Shown here piece by piece: positions 11,580 through 21,914 of a stretch of DNA of 64,000 bases. Position 1 is the first letter of the stretch. Each line of letters starts with the position of its first letter. The DNA is from Riptortus pedestris (lineage: Eukaryota > Arthropoda > Insecta > Hemiptera > Alydidae), in NCBI GenBank assembly GCA_019009955.1, contig CM032230.1, forward strand, positions 20,770,001 through 20,834,000, given 5' to 3'. The translations under genes and the position numbers were made by a program. The notes beneath the pieces are model-generated. The model was not told the DNA's origin. It worked only from the letters and a program-made list of their open reading frames with translations, and made no database searches.

Positions 11580-12377
11580 AAAAAAGTCCGTCACGCGAAG
11601 CTGCTTAAACTAAGCAAATTTCGCTCGTGAAGAATAATAAAAGATAAACCTACATATTGCTAACACAACACCACTGTTAATATTAATTGAATAAATACAA
11701 ATGGCAATAAGAAATCTTTCTCCTCCCTGCTAAAAGCGTCTCAAATGTAAACAAACAGGTCTGTCAAAGGCACAGCGGAAAGAAAAACAATAACTGAAAC
11801 ATATCAGGATAACATATCCATTTTATTGAAAACTATTTACTATACCTAGTACTGTAATTTATAATGGTTCAGAATTATTTTTAGCTCAATAAATCAAATT
11901 TTAGTAGTCCCAACATTTAAGACGGGGGGGGGGGCAAGAACATATTTGCAATATATCCCGTATAATAAAGGTCTCTGAAAAACTATATTTGGTATTTAAC
12001 CTTCGAAAAAATGTGGTTTATTATATAAAAAAGTATTGTTTATGTAACACGAATAGAAGTGGGGATTTACTGAAGACTGAAAAATGCAAATATCTCGGTT
12101 AATATTCGAGATAGAGAATAAACGCATATAACAATATTTATAGTAAATTGAATTTACTCAGATATTAAGCAATAAGATTTATTCTATACATTTTTTCGAT
12201 CCGACTTATAGTAACGGAGAAACTTCGAATATTCACAATTTCACCCCTTCTAAATCCCTCCTCTCCCCCTGTCCGATTTCAACCGTTAACGAACTTGATC
12301 TTTTTTTATAAATAAAACGACTAAATATAAGTTTGGTAACGATCAAACAAAAATTGCGACCACTAGAGCGGTAACAG

Positions 12378-12439
<62 letters not shown>

Positions 12440-12568
12440 TTTTGAACGAATCTCATTTTCGCCCTCTCCTTGGTAGGATCGATGGACATTTGAAGACAAA
12501 TTTCGAAAATTGCGTCATGAGTACGACCTCAATAGCTGATTTCCATTATGGGAAATCTGCTAAATAGG
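11580..12568 (+). mobile_element. HINE-like element, complete, B type
   Basis: One of the best full-length copies. Head (AAAAAAGTCCGTCACGC), B-type 5' part, G-run at 11923-11933, core, (TA)n at 12380-12437, 3' block (TAGGATCGATGGACATTTG, CGTCATGAGTACGACCTC) and hairpin end GGGAAATCTGCTAAA. The 88-codon minus-strand frame across it is a microsatellite artefact. Confidence 0.9.
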
Positions 12569-12747
12569 GCCAAGTTGTGCAGGGATCCAACAGGCTGTGC
12601 CGGAGCAACAGGCAGCAGGACACACGAGGCGTGAGGAACCGGTCCGGCCGGGCAGATACCGGGGCAGGCGGGGCATCCAGTAGCAGCAATGGTGTTGTGT
12701 TTCTCATTTGGGTAGTATTTCATTAGGTTTAATTCTAGTTTTGCTAG
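12569..12747. other. GC-rich patch between two HINE copies
   Basis: Positions 12570-12685 are strikingly GC-rich (GGAACCGGTCCGGCCGGGCA and GGGGCAGGCGGGGCATCC) in an AT-rich setting. The opposite strand reads proline/cysteine-rich for 64 codons (12529-12723), but that frame runs into the HINE tail and has no known motif. Confidence 0.5.
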
Positions 12748-12785
12748 AAAACAGATTTACGATAAGGGATATCAGCTATTAAGGT

Positions 12786-12849
<64 letters not shown>

Positions 12850-13406
12850 AAAGAGCTTATATGAAAAATTACCCAGAGTTAACCTCGTACAAAGAACGAT
12901 CTAAATGAAAGTGATTGACCGATGTCGCCAGGAATCTCCTGTGTGACACCAGTGTGGAACCTAGATCGGTCTGTGCCCTTTTTCTTTTAATATCCCGCCC
13001 GTTTATAAAAGTGGCCCAGCTCACCCGACAGTCTTTTGTCAGTTCTCTTACTAGTGAATAACAGTGCGGTTCAGAGTTTCTTGTTAAGATCAGTGCAGTG
13101 CCATATTTTGAGATTTGAGTGATTTTGGTGATGAGTTATTGAACTGTACGATAAGAACTGTAGTTATCAGTGCATAATCAATATTAATAACTGAAATATT
13201 TGCACTTTTTAGTTTTCAGTCTTCAGTAAACCCTCACTCCTACTCATGTCACATAAACAATACACCTATATAATCAAATACTTTATTTGAAACTTAAATA
13301 CAGAATATTGTTCTCATTGAACTTTTACTATTTAAGATAAATGAAAATACGTGGCGTACGTGAGAAATCTGATTAGTTAACGCAGCACCTGCGTGACGGA
13401 CTTTTT
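12748..13406 (-). mobile_element. HINE-like element, minus strand, with foreign interior
   Basis: The left end is the inverse of the 3' hairpin and 3' block (ATATCAGCTATTAAGGTTGTA), followed by (TA)n at 12788-12845. The right end (13169-13406) is the inverse of a C-type 5' part and head (CAGCACCTGCGTGACGGAC). The expected core and most of the 3' block are absent. Instead, 12846-13168 is unrelated, promoter-like sequence. Confidence 0.65.
12965..13060 (+). promoter_or_regulatory. Candidate RNA polymerase II core promoter
   Basis: TTTATAAAAG at about 13000-13009 is a good TATA box. Initiator-like ACAGTC and GTCAGTT follow about 25 and 36 bases downstream, near the spacing usual for arthropod TATA/TCAGT promoters. 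The stretch is GC-richer than its flanks. A GTGCAGTGCC-like segment follows. No reading frame downstream identifies a gene. It could be an LTR or captured promoter fragment. Inferred from motif and spacing only. Confidence 0.35.
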
Positions 13407-13420
13407 GTTTCATTCGTATT

Positions 13421-13641
13421 ATTGTTTATTATTTACGTACACTGTATGCTACTAGGCTAATCGGGACGGGCTAGCCAGAGGTTACCACCCATTTCTAAGC
13501 CAGGGTGGGCCTAAGGAGTTTATTTAATGAGTCACTAAATAAATTTCTACTGCCCTAGGCAGGAATCGAACCCACCACTCTAGGTCTACCACGCGAGATT
13601 AGGACCAACGCCCTAACTTGCACGACCAACCAGAGCCCCTA
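13421..13641 (-). repeat. tRNA-derived SINE, minus strand
   Basis: Read on the minus strand: AGGGGCTCTGGTTGGTCGTG (A-box region), GTGGTGGGTTCGATTCCTGC (B box), then a body with TTTAGTGACTCATTAAATAAA, CCACCCTGGCTTAG and AGCCCGTCCCGATTAGCC, and a TAAATAATAAACAATAATA tail. It is the same family as 44576, 48328 and 30186. ATTCGTA flanks both sides and may be the target duplication. It follows the HINE end at 13406 closely. Confidence 0.85.
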
Positions 13642-13857
13642 AAATTCGTAAAACATAAGGTACTCGCCTTCATTCGTAAATACGTGCTGTTTCCGCGTTG
13701 AAGGTTTTATTCAGTGCGTTCTGTTATCTTTTCTTTCGTATTTATTAGTTTAATAGGAAAGATTGTATTATAGGTTAGTTTCGATCTTTAAGATTCTGTA
13801 TATAGTTTGATTTTGTTACATTAGCTACATGACAGCCCTGGGGCATTGTGAATCCTA
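13642..13857. other. Short spacer
   Basis: No recognisable feature. Confidence 0.3.
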
Positions 13858-14012
13858 TTCGCAGATTGAAGTTTTACAATAGATAAACCTACACACTTTT
13901 ACGCTTAACCACCGTGATTATTTAGAAAACAAATTCAAATGACAATTAGATATCTTTCAGCCAATTTAAATAATAATAACCTCCACAACGGAAAGCGTCT
14001 GAGTTGTTTACA
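13858..14012 (+). mobile_element. HINE-like element, 5' fragment, B type
   Basis: Begins inside the head (CGCAGATTGAAGTTTTACAATAG), has the B-type part up to GCGTCTGAGTTGTTTACAA and ends where the next copy's head begins, a head-to-tail junction. Confidence 0.75.
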
Positions 14013-14919
14013 ATTAGTCCGTCACGCAGGACCTGCATAAACTATGCAGATTTCACTCGTGAAGTTTAATAATAGATATATCTACCTTGAATATTAAGTG
14101 AATAAATACAAACGGTAATAAAAAATCTTTCCACCACTCCAGGCGGGAAGCGCCTGGAATGTATACAAAATTGTCTGTCCAACCTGACTCTCTGAAGAAA
14201 GAAAAACAATTACTGAAATATATAAGAATGTAATATATTAATTTGAATGCCAATTATTTATTATATCAAGTACTGTAATTTATAATGAATCAGAATAATT
14301 TTTATCTCAATCAATTAAATTTAAGAAGTCCACCGGGGAGGGGGGCACCAGAACATATATACATGTATATCCTCTAATAAAGGTCTCTTGAAAAACAATA
14401 TTTGGTATTTAAGGTTCCAATAATGTGGTTAAATACAAAACCAAGTATTGTAAGTTAAACATGAGTAGAAGTGGGGTTTTGCTGCAGGCTGAAAACTAAA
14501 ATCCAAATATCTCAGTTAATATTCATGATGCAGAAAATATGTGTAGAACAATATATATAGATCGGTTAATTTTCAATAAGATTGGTTCTATACAATATTT
14601 CGATCCGACTTATATTAACGGAGATATTAGGAATTTTCAAAATTCCCCCTCCCCTACACCCTTCCTCCCACTTGTCCAATTTCAGCTATTAACGAACTTG
14701 ATTTTCGTTTTTACATGAAACGATTAAATATGGTGTTTGGTAACGATCAAACAAAAATTCCAACCGCTAGAGCGTTAAAATATATATTATAATTTTGAAC
14801 GGACCTCATTTTCGTCATTTCCTGAGTAGGGTCGATGGGTATTTGAGGAAATTATTCAAAACTCACGTCATGAGTATGACCTCAATAGCTGATTTCCCTT
14901 AAGAGAAATCTGCTAAAAG
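14013..14919 (+). mobile_element. HINE-like element, complete, B type, microsatellite collapsed
   Basis: Head (TAGTCCGTCACGCAGG), B-type part, core, 3' block and hairpin end (TTTCCCTTAAGAGAAATCTGCTAAAA). The (TA)n site holds only ATATATATTATAA, so the core microsatellite is absent or deleted in this copy. Confidence 0.88.
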
Positions 14920-14969
14920 GTCAGTCAATCACTTAAATCTGAAAGATATATTCTTGACCGGAACGAAAA

Positions 14970-15308
14970 ACTATTACTGAAATATATCTGAATTAGTTTT
15001 ATTTTAAACTATTTACTATTTTTAGTGCTGAAATTTAGAAAGAACCAAAATAATATTTCTCATTTATCTCATCTAGAATAGACTTGTTGAAGACAATATT
15101 CGGTATTTCAGCTGGACATAAGACAGATAAAATTAAAAAAATGCAAACATCTCGCTTAATATGTCAGATGGAGAACGAATATACCCGTATATATTATAAG
15201 CAAGAAGAGTGCTTATGTACAATTTTTCATTTTACATAAGATGATTAAATTGATATTGATAGATTATAGTAACGTTCAAACAATAATTGCGACCTCTAGA
15301 ACATTAAA

Positions 15309-15358
<50 letters not shown>

Positions 15359-15474
15359 CAAATTTTCTTTTAACCTCATTTTCTTCATCTACTGGGTAGG
15401 ATCGATGGAAATTTGGGGAAATTGCTTTCGAAAACCGCGGAATGAGATTTCCATTAAGGAAAATTTGTTAAAAA
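14970..15474 (+). mobile_element. HINE-like element, diverged, head lost
   Basis: Recognisable from GAACGAAAAACTATTACTGAAATATATCTG onward, with a shortened core, (TA)n at 15312-15357, TAGGATCGATGGAAATTTG and a decayed end (GATTTCCATTAAGGAAAATTTGTTAAAA). More mutated than its neighbours, so probably an older copy. Confidence 0.75.
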
Positions 15475-16107
15475 CCGTCACATTCATCTTATGCTTTGTC
15501 TTTTTCATATTCAAGTCTACTTGTGAAGGAAGAAATAGTGACTTGAATAATTCAGATGATGCAATGATCTTTTTTTGATGATTGCAATGATCGTTTTTTT
15601 TTTTTTTTTTTTTTTTTTTTTGATAAGTCCTAATAATCTAATAATAAAAAGCTACCCTGCCTAGAGTTTATCAGTAGGCTACAAGATGCAATTGAATTGG
15701 CAACTTTTCATATAGCCTAGTAGTTCGGAAAAACTTTATTTTTATAGCTTACATAAAATATTTGCATAAATACTTTGTATAACATAATTGTAATTTAGAA
15801 AGTAATCACTTAAAAAATTAATTATTCACTTATTGATATTTTCAATAGATACTAGTAATTCACAATTACAGTAATATATAATTATCCCACACGCAGTTTG
15901 TACAATTAAATAATAAATCTATTAAGGACTTTTGTATTATGATCTAAAACTATTCAAAAATATGAAAATTTTACTGAAATAAGAATAGGTAGAATATATA
16001 TGAAAACAACTAAAATTGAAATAAAAACTCGCGAAAAGAGTTCAATGGAGTTAAAAATAAGTGAATTCTCATATATAGTTTTAAACAGCGCATCTTCTGA
16101 AGATTTG
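15475..16107. other. AT-rich stretch with poly-T
   Basis: Contains a T-run of about 27 bases at 15594-15620. Otherwise simple AT-rich sequence without gene or shared repeat. Confidence 0.45.
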
Positions 16108-16300
16108 ATAACCTCAGGTTAGCCAAGTGAATTAATGGCATTGCCATTATTTCACTTGGTAATTCTATGGTTGTAGATTCGATTTAAGCGAAGGCCATAA
16201 GTTTGTATTTAGTGAGATTATCACTAAACAAAACTAATAGCAGACAAAAACATGATGAGGTGTAGATAACCCTCCCCGACCACTGTAATTACCATCTGAT
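16108..16300 (+). repeat. Diverged tRNA-derived SINE
   Basis: An old relative of the SINE family: ACCTCAGGTTAGCCAAGTGA aligns with the A-box region, GTAGATTCGATTT with the B box, TATTTAGTGAGATTATCACTAAACAAAA with the TTTAGTGA/TCACTAAA body hairpin, and GGTGTAGATAACCCTCCCCGACC with the 3' body. The tRNA part contains a perfect-looking 18-bp hairpin at 16123-16159 (CCAAGTGAATTAATGGCA and its near inverse) not seen in the other copies. Confidence 0.6.
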
Positions 16301-16426
16301 TACAAGTCAGCACCATGATGTCTTACTCGAATTACAATAAAGAAACAAAATGTTGTGTGGAACTTCATTAGACCATGATTTCATTTGAATATAACACACG
16401 ATATCCCAGTTCTAACGCATTTGGTC

Positions 16427-17026
16427 AAAAAAGTCCGTCACGCTGGGGCTGCATAAACTAAGCAGATTTCCCATGTGTGCCACGTATTTGACTTTATATC
16501 AATAACTAAAGGTCCAATGAGAACTATATTTGGTATTCAAGCTTCCATTAATGTCGTTTATTATATAACAGAGAATTGTTTATGTAACATGAGTAGAAAT
16601 GGGGGTTTATGAAGGTTGAAAACTGAAAAATGCATATATCTCGGTTAATATTCCAGATAGAGAATACATGTATATTTAATTTGAAATAAGTTTTATTTTA
16701 TGCACTTTTTCAATTCGACGTATAGTAATGGGAGATATTTGGAATTTTCAAAAATCTCCATTCTAAACCTCCACCTCTTCCCTTTGTTCGATTTCAGCCT
16801 TTAACGAACTTGAGTTTTATTTTTACATAAAACGACTAAATATCGAGTTTGGTAACGATCAAACAGTAATTTCGACATATATATATATATATATATATAT
16901 ACGGACCTCATTTCTGTCATATCCTAGGTAGGAACGATGGCATTTGAAAAATAAATTTCGAAAATCGCGTCATGAGTAAGTACCTCAATAGCTGATTTAT
17001 TATTCTTTAAGGGAAATCTGCTAAAA
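16427..17026 (+). mobile_element. HINE-like element, complete, C type
   Basis: Head (AAAAAAGTCCGTCACGC), short C-type 5' part, core, short (TA)n at 16878-16901 directly joined to CGGACCTCATTTCTGTCAT, 3' block and hairpin end GGGAAATCTGCTAAAAAA. The segment between GCGACC and the (TA)n is shortened. Confidence 0.88.
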
Positions 17027-17276
17027 AAGTACGATATAATTTGTAGGTCGTTTCAACAATGAGCGAAATGGATCAAGAAAAATCTGTTCTACTTTCATTA
17101 AACAGAGAAAAATGCAATTTTTTTTTATAATATCCGCTCTACCTAAACCCCGCCTACCCCAAATTTGATTTAAATAAAAAAAGTACAAAATATGAAACTT
17201 CAACTTTCCAACACTAGTTGTTTGGAGTTATGTGTGATAAATACTCGGATGCGTACAAAGGTTCACCCCAAAATTA

Positions 17277-17366
17277 TATATATATATATAAGTAAAACCG
17301 AAGAGTAGTGGGGGCGGGAGTTGCTGAAGGCTGAAAAGAAGATTGTACAAATAAATCGCTCAAATA
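17277..17366 (+). mobile_element. HINE-like scrap beside (TA)n
   Basis: A short (TA)n is followed by GGGGCGGGAGTTGCTGAAGGCTGAAAA, which matches the C/B-type region before the core. It may be the front of the copy whose 3' end lies at 17856, split by the repeat at 17367-17840. Confidence 0.45.
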
Positions 17367-17840
17367 CTGTGTACAATTTTGAAAAGTATACTTGTTTTAC
17401 CTATAAGGAAATATTGTTTTACTCTAATATTTATATTCTTCGATCTGAATAATTGCTACTTATTATATAACACAGTAATTAAATGTTTCTTATTTAACTA
17501 TTCTCTATCCATAGTCCGTACCACGAATCACCCCCATTTCATTGTTCTCATGTTAAAACTGTTTAACTACTTTCTTTATCATATAAGGCATACCAAACGA
17601 GATCATTTTCGGGTAATTCAGGTCACAGTTTTGTGGCCCCTCACAATGTATTTTTAAAAACGCTTAGCGCGTTCAGGAATTTACTTTCCTATCATGAGAG
17701 GCGAAGGACAAGCCAAGGGAGATCGGGGCTGAACTCTCCCGATGAACTGGGCATCCTAAGCTCTGATGATGGAAATTCCTGAAAGCGGTAAACGTTTTTT
17801 TTTTTTTTTTAAATTAGGAGGGGCCACAAAACTGAATATA
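17367..17840. repeat. Dispersed 470-bp repeat with foldback end, copy 1
   Basis: Shares with 19127-19565 the run GTGTACAATTTTGAA, ATATAGTTTTACTC-like, AATCTTCGATCTGAATAATT, TATCCATAGTCCGTACCACGAA and a CGAGATCATTT segment. The last 200 bases fold back. CAGTTTTGTGGCCCCTC at 17628 pairs with GAGGGGCCACAAAACTG at 17818, and AGGAATTTAC at 17685 pairs with GGAAATTCCT at 17772. It sits between a HINE scrap and a HINE 3' end, so it is probably an insertion in that HINE. The 92-codon frame at 17379-17657 lies inside it and has no recognisable motif. Confidence 0.65.
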
Positions 17841-17855
17841 TATATATATATATAT

Positions 17856-17990
17856 ATATAATCATTTTGAACGGACCTCATTTTCGTCATCTCCTGGTTC
17901 GAACAGATGAACATTTGAGGAATTTTTTAATAAATCACGTCATGAGTACAACCTGAATAGCTGATCTGCCTTGAGGAAAATCAGCTAAAA
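17856..17990 (+). mobile_element. HINE-like element, 3' end
   Basis: (TA)n at 17839-17861, then TTTTGAACGGACCTCATTTT, CGTCATGAGTACAACCTG and a mutated hairpin end (GATCTGCCTTGAGGAAAATCAGCTAAAA). Confidence 0.8.
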
Positions 17991-19126
17991 TGGGTCCAGG
18001 GAAAGCCAAAACATATAATTCCAAGATTAAACCTAAATACAAAGAGCACAAAGGATGGAGGAGGACCTATACTGCGTTCCAGATCAGATTAATCAAGTGG
18101 TATTAAGGCATATGATAAGCATATTTGAGCCTTAGGAATATTTCAAGATTTCTATCAAATGAGAGATCTCAAAAAGGTACTAACTATAAACGTACTGAAA
18201 TTAATATATTATGAAATTGTATACCAAATTAATATTTAATTATCTAGGTTAAACTGAGGCTTAAATTCCTATTATTGTGCCTGTTTAAATTGAACCAACT
18301 GCTGATTGTACTTTATTTGAAAAGGTTCTTAGCCATTGCTATAAAGGGGTTCAAGAGTAAAATTAAACGGATAACACACTACAAACACTATTCGTCTATT
18401 GAACTCGCATTTGCCCCATCAAGAGCCGGGTGCGGGAGAGAGCACTTTACTACAGTGGTCTGATCCTTTGAAAGACATTAACAACAATTAAAAGCCCTTA
18501 ACGCCATTTGCTAACTGTTGCTATAATTCCCCGACCGAATATTCCTTTAATCATCGACAGAATGGTATCCGGGACCCGTTGAAAACCCTGAAAGACAAAA
18601 AGGGGCTTTAGTCAGAAGTATATATGGTAATCCGAGGAGAGGGGAAAAGGTTCCTGAGACACACACACACGCCCGCCAGATAAGGGATTATAACAAGTTG
18701 AAAAGCTCTCAGGGGAAAAAGGATCTGAAACCACCCTAGCCATTCTTCTGGAAGGATATTTCCGACCCCTTTTAGCTTTGATAACGCTTCAAAGAGATAT
18801 GGTTAAGACTTAAGATCAATATTCTAATGCAAGTTGAAGGAGAAGGTCCTTTCTATTCTTTGAGGGGAAGTAGTTTGGAGCAAATACAAGCGAGTCCACC
18901 AAGGCAAACAGCGTTAGACAAAATGTTTTTCAATCTACCTGAGGCATCACCTCTTCAAGGAAACAACAGCGGGGGTAGTTTGAAGCCTTAATGTAAACAA
19001 CAATATCTTATTACCTTCCATCCTTTTGCCCTTAATGTTTCATTAAAAGCAAGAGATACAAAGGAAAATAACATACATTGTTGTGAAAATAACACTGAAC
19101 ACATGATCAAATTTAGCTTACTACCC
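17991..19126. other. Gene-free stretch
   Basis: Mostly single-copy in this window. Balanced composition around 18380-18980 (for example CAAGAGCCGGGTGCGGGAGAG near 18420), with a short (AC) patch at 18660-18670. The 62-codon frame at 18275-18463 shows no motif. I see no gene. Confidence 0.4.
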
Positions 19127-19565
19127 AGCACGGTGTACGATTTTGAATGTTATTAGCTATAAGAAAATATAGTTTTACTCAAACATTTAGAATCTTCGAT
19201 TTGAATAATTTTTATATAATATTTAACTTTTCAATTATAATGAAATGTATCTTATTTAAGAATATTTTATCCATAGTCCTTATCACGAAATACCCCCAAT
19301 TCATTGCTTTTGATGTTTAAACTGTTACCTTCTTTTTTATAAAATACAGTATCTCAATCGAGATCATTTACAAGGTTGTTCAGGATACACTTTTTTGGGT
19401 CCTCATAATTTATTTTTATAACGCCTATCGCTTTTAGGAATTTACATTCCCGTCGGACATGCCTTGAGAAATGCTACTGGGCTCTGGTGATGGGGATCGT
19501 GAAAGCGCTAAGCATTTTTAAAAATAAATTCTGAGGAGCCAGACAAAACAAGTATCCTGAATAAC
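19127..19565. repeat. Dispersed 470-bp repeat with foldback end, copy 2
   Basis: Second copy of the repeat at 17367-17840. Its end also folds back: TTCAGGATACACTTTTTTGG near 19378 pairs with ACAAAACAAGTATCCTGAA near 19544, and ATTTATTTTTATAACGCCTA pairs with AGCATTTTTAAAAATAAATT. The motif TCTGGTGATGGGGATCGTGAAAGCG resembles the centre of the foldback at 56655. Confidence 0.65.
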
Positions 19566-19592
19566 CTGATTCATCACCCTTAGGCAGAAAAT

Positions 19593-20069
19593 AAAAGTCC
19601 GTCACGCAGGGGTTGCGTAAACTAAGCAGATTTCCCACGTGAAGTTATACAATAGAGAAATCTGCCTAATAACAACAGTAGTAGTAAGGAATACGGGTAT
19701 CTAAACCTATTCACGAGGGACGAACAGTTACGGAAACGGCCGCCATAGCTCTTGGCGGAAAGTCCCGAACATAGCCGACTCCTGTCGACCACACACACAA
19801 TACAAATGCATACAATCTCCGTTAATATTCAAGATAGAGAATAAATGTATAGAACAATATTTATAGTAAATTGTATTTGCAATAAGATTGATTATGCCCA
19901 TTTTTCAAACCGACGCATAATAACGGAGATAATTCGAATTTGTAAAAATCCCTCCTCCCACTGGTCCGATGTCAGCCATTAACGAACTTGATCTTTCGTT
20001 TTACATAAAACGATTAAATTTCGAGTTTGGTAACGTGCAAACAAAAATTGCTTAAGGGAAATCTGCTAA
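19593..20069 (+). mobile_element. HINE-like element, A type, internally deleted
   Basis: Head and A-type 5' part are intact (AACAGTTACGGAAACGGCCG) and the core runs to AACAAAAATTG. It then jumps straight to CTTAAGGGAAATCTGCTAAA. The (TA)n and whole 3' block are missing, together with the left half of the hairpin. Both ends are otherwise correct. The next copy's head starts at once. Confidence 0.88.
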
Positions 20070-20796
20070 AAGTCCGTCACGCAGGGATCGTGTAAACTAA
20101 GCAGATTTCCCATGTGCTGGTACACACTAATGCTATCTCACCACATATTCCAGAAAACAAGAAAGTACGAATTCCTCCATTAATATTCGAGATAAAAAAA
20201 AAAATATATATATAGAACAGTAATTGCAGAGCATCAATATTTTAACTAGATTGATTCTATAACATTTTTTGATTCGACTCATAACGGAGATATATCGAAT
20301 TTTCGAATTACCTTCCTCTAAACCCCTCTTATTCCAGGTGCAATAATAACAAATATGACCTTTAGTGTTGAATGAAACAGAGAAATGTCGAGTATGGTAT
20401 AGATCAACTAAGCATTTTGGGACAAGAAGGTAAATCTAAATTTATGGCGTCATCAAAGAAAAAATTCTTATGTATCTCCCATAATAATGGTCTCATGAAT
20501 ACAATAATTGGTATTTAAGATTAGAGAATAAAGAGACTCATGTTATAACCACATATTGTTAATATAACATGAGTGTAGTTGCTCAAAAACTACAAAATTA
20601 AAAATAATTCGGCTAATATTCATATTAGAGAGAATATGTATATAACAACATTAATTGACAATTACATTTACAATAAGATTGTTTCTTTACAATTTTGCGA
20701 TCTAAGTTATAGTAACGGAGATATTAGGAGTTCAAAATCCTCGCCCTCTAAACCCCCACCCTCCTACTCGTCAAAATCAGCCCTTAATGTCTTCAA

Positions 20797-20864
20797 CTTT
20801 GGAAACAGATGGTAATCACTAAGTGCTAGGTCAGAGCCTAGTGATTACCATCTGTTTCCAAAGA
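20797..20864. repeat. 25-bp-stem perfect hairpin at the broken end of a mariner fragment
   Basis: CTTTGGAAACAGATGGTAAT... at 20797 is the exact inverse of the mariner coding segment that ends CATCTGTTTCCAAAG at 20864, with a loop of about 13 bases (TGCTAGGTCAGAG). The left arm is therefore a short inverted copy of transposase sequence, as made by snapback repair at a broken end. Confidence 0.85.
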
Positions 20865-21015
20865 TCAAGAAATTTTTGGGTGGAAAACAGTTTGGAAAAG
20901 ACGATGAACTTAAAGAAGCAGTGACAACATGGCTCAAATCGTTCGAGGCGGAATAGAAAAACTAGTCCCACGTTACAAGTATATCGAAAACAACGGGGAA
21001 TACGTAGAAAAGTAG
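20834..21015 (+). pseudogene. mariner transposase, C-terminal fragment
   Basis: From 20834 the frame reads EPSDYHLFPKIKKFLGG and later KEAVTTWLKS, ending at TAG (20954-20956). A second frame from 20950 continues with GIEKLVPRY and stops after EYVEK (TAG at 21013). These are the end of the mariner catalytic domain (the SDYHLF segment just after the third catalytic Asp) and the usual C-terminus, broken by a small deletion. Everything upstream is missing. The 3' untranslated part runs to about 21115 (CATTCTGGACGACCTACGTA), where a terminal repeat and TA may lie. A 128-codon frame on the opposite strand is only the antisense of this. Confidence 0.88.
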
Positions 21016-21299
21016 AATAAGGACCTGTGGCATTGTAAAAAAAGTTTTGTGTTAATATCTTTTGTTTATATTTAACCATGTTAAAACGTTCTTTACATTC
21101 TGGACGACCTACGTATATATAATATAATATCATTTTGAGGACCTCATTTTCGTCATCCACTAAGAAGGATCGATGGACATTTGAAGAAAGTTTTCGAAAA
21201 GAGCGCCATGAGCACAACCACAGTAGATGATTTCCCTCAAGGGAAATCTGCTAAAAAAGATTGATTTGATTTTGAGGAAACAGCAAATAAGTACAACCT

Positions 21300-21705
21300 C
21301 AAAAAGTCCGTCACGCAGGGGCTGCGAAAACTGAGCAGATTTCCCACGTGAAGCTATACAATAGAGAAATCTTAATACGAGAGCCGTCTCTCTATACGTT
21401 CGTTATCGGCCCACATTTAATAAAAATACAAATATCTCGGTTAATATTCAAGATAGAGAATAAATGTATAGAACAATATTTATAGTAATTTTAATTTGCA
21501 ATAAGATTGGTTCTATACAATGTTTTGATCCGACGTATGGTAACGGAGATATTTTGAATTTTCAAAAAACCTCTCCTCTAACCCCCCCCCTCCCACTGGT
21601 CCGATTTCAGCCGTTAACGAACTTGATCTTTCTTTTTACATAAAACGACTAAATATCGAGTTTGGTAACGATTAAACAATAATTGCGACCGCTAGAGCGG
21701 TAACA

Positions 21706-21757
<52 letters not shown>

Positions 21758-21914
21758 TATATATATATATATAGATATATATATACAGTTTTGAACGGAC
21801 CTCATTTTCGTCATCTCCTGGGTAGGATCGATGGACATTTGAAGAAAAATTTCGTAAATCGCGACATTAGTACAACCTCAATAGCTGATTTCCCTCAAGG
21901 AAAATCCGCTAAAA
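21300..21914 (+). mobile_element. HINE-like element, complete, A type
   Basis: Head (AAAAAGTCCGTCACGCAGG), shortened A-type part, clean core, (TA)n with two GATA interruptions at 21709-21786, full 3' block and hairpin end (TTTCCCTCAAGGAAAATCCGCTAAAA). Little decayed. Confidence 0.9.

Larger units (their letters stand above)
20068..21257 (+). mobile_element. HINE-like element carrying a mariner fragment
   Basis: Head AAAGTCCGTCACGCAGG abuts the preceding copy's CTGCTAAA. The 5' part is diverged, with two successive cores (20170-20440 and 20610-20790). A mariner remnant with a snapback hairpin (20795-21115) occupies the usual microsatellite position. The 3' block and hairpin (TTTCCCTCAAGGGAAATCTGCTAAAAA) end the copy. 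Confidence 0.8.

Noticed and set aside
12529..12723. Proline/cysteine-rich 64-codon minus-strand frame
   Set aside because: It covers the GC-rich patch but starts and ends in unrelated sequence. No motif. The patch is kept as an observation only.
20831..21217. 128-codon minus-strand frame
   Set aside because: Antisense of the mariner transposase fragment, extended into HINE sequence.
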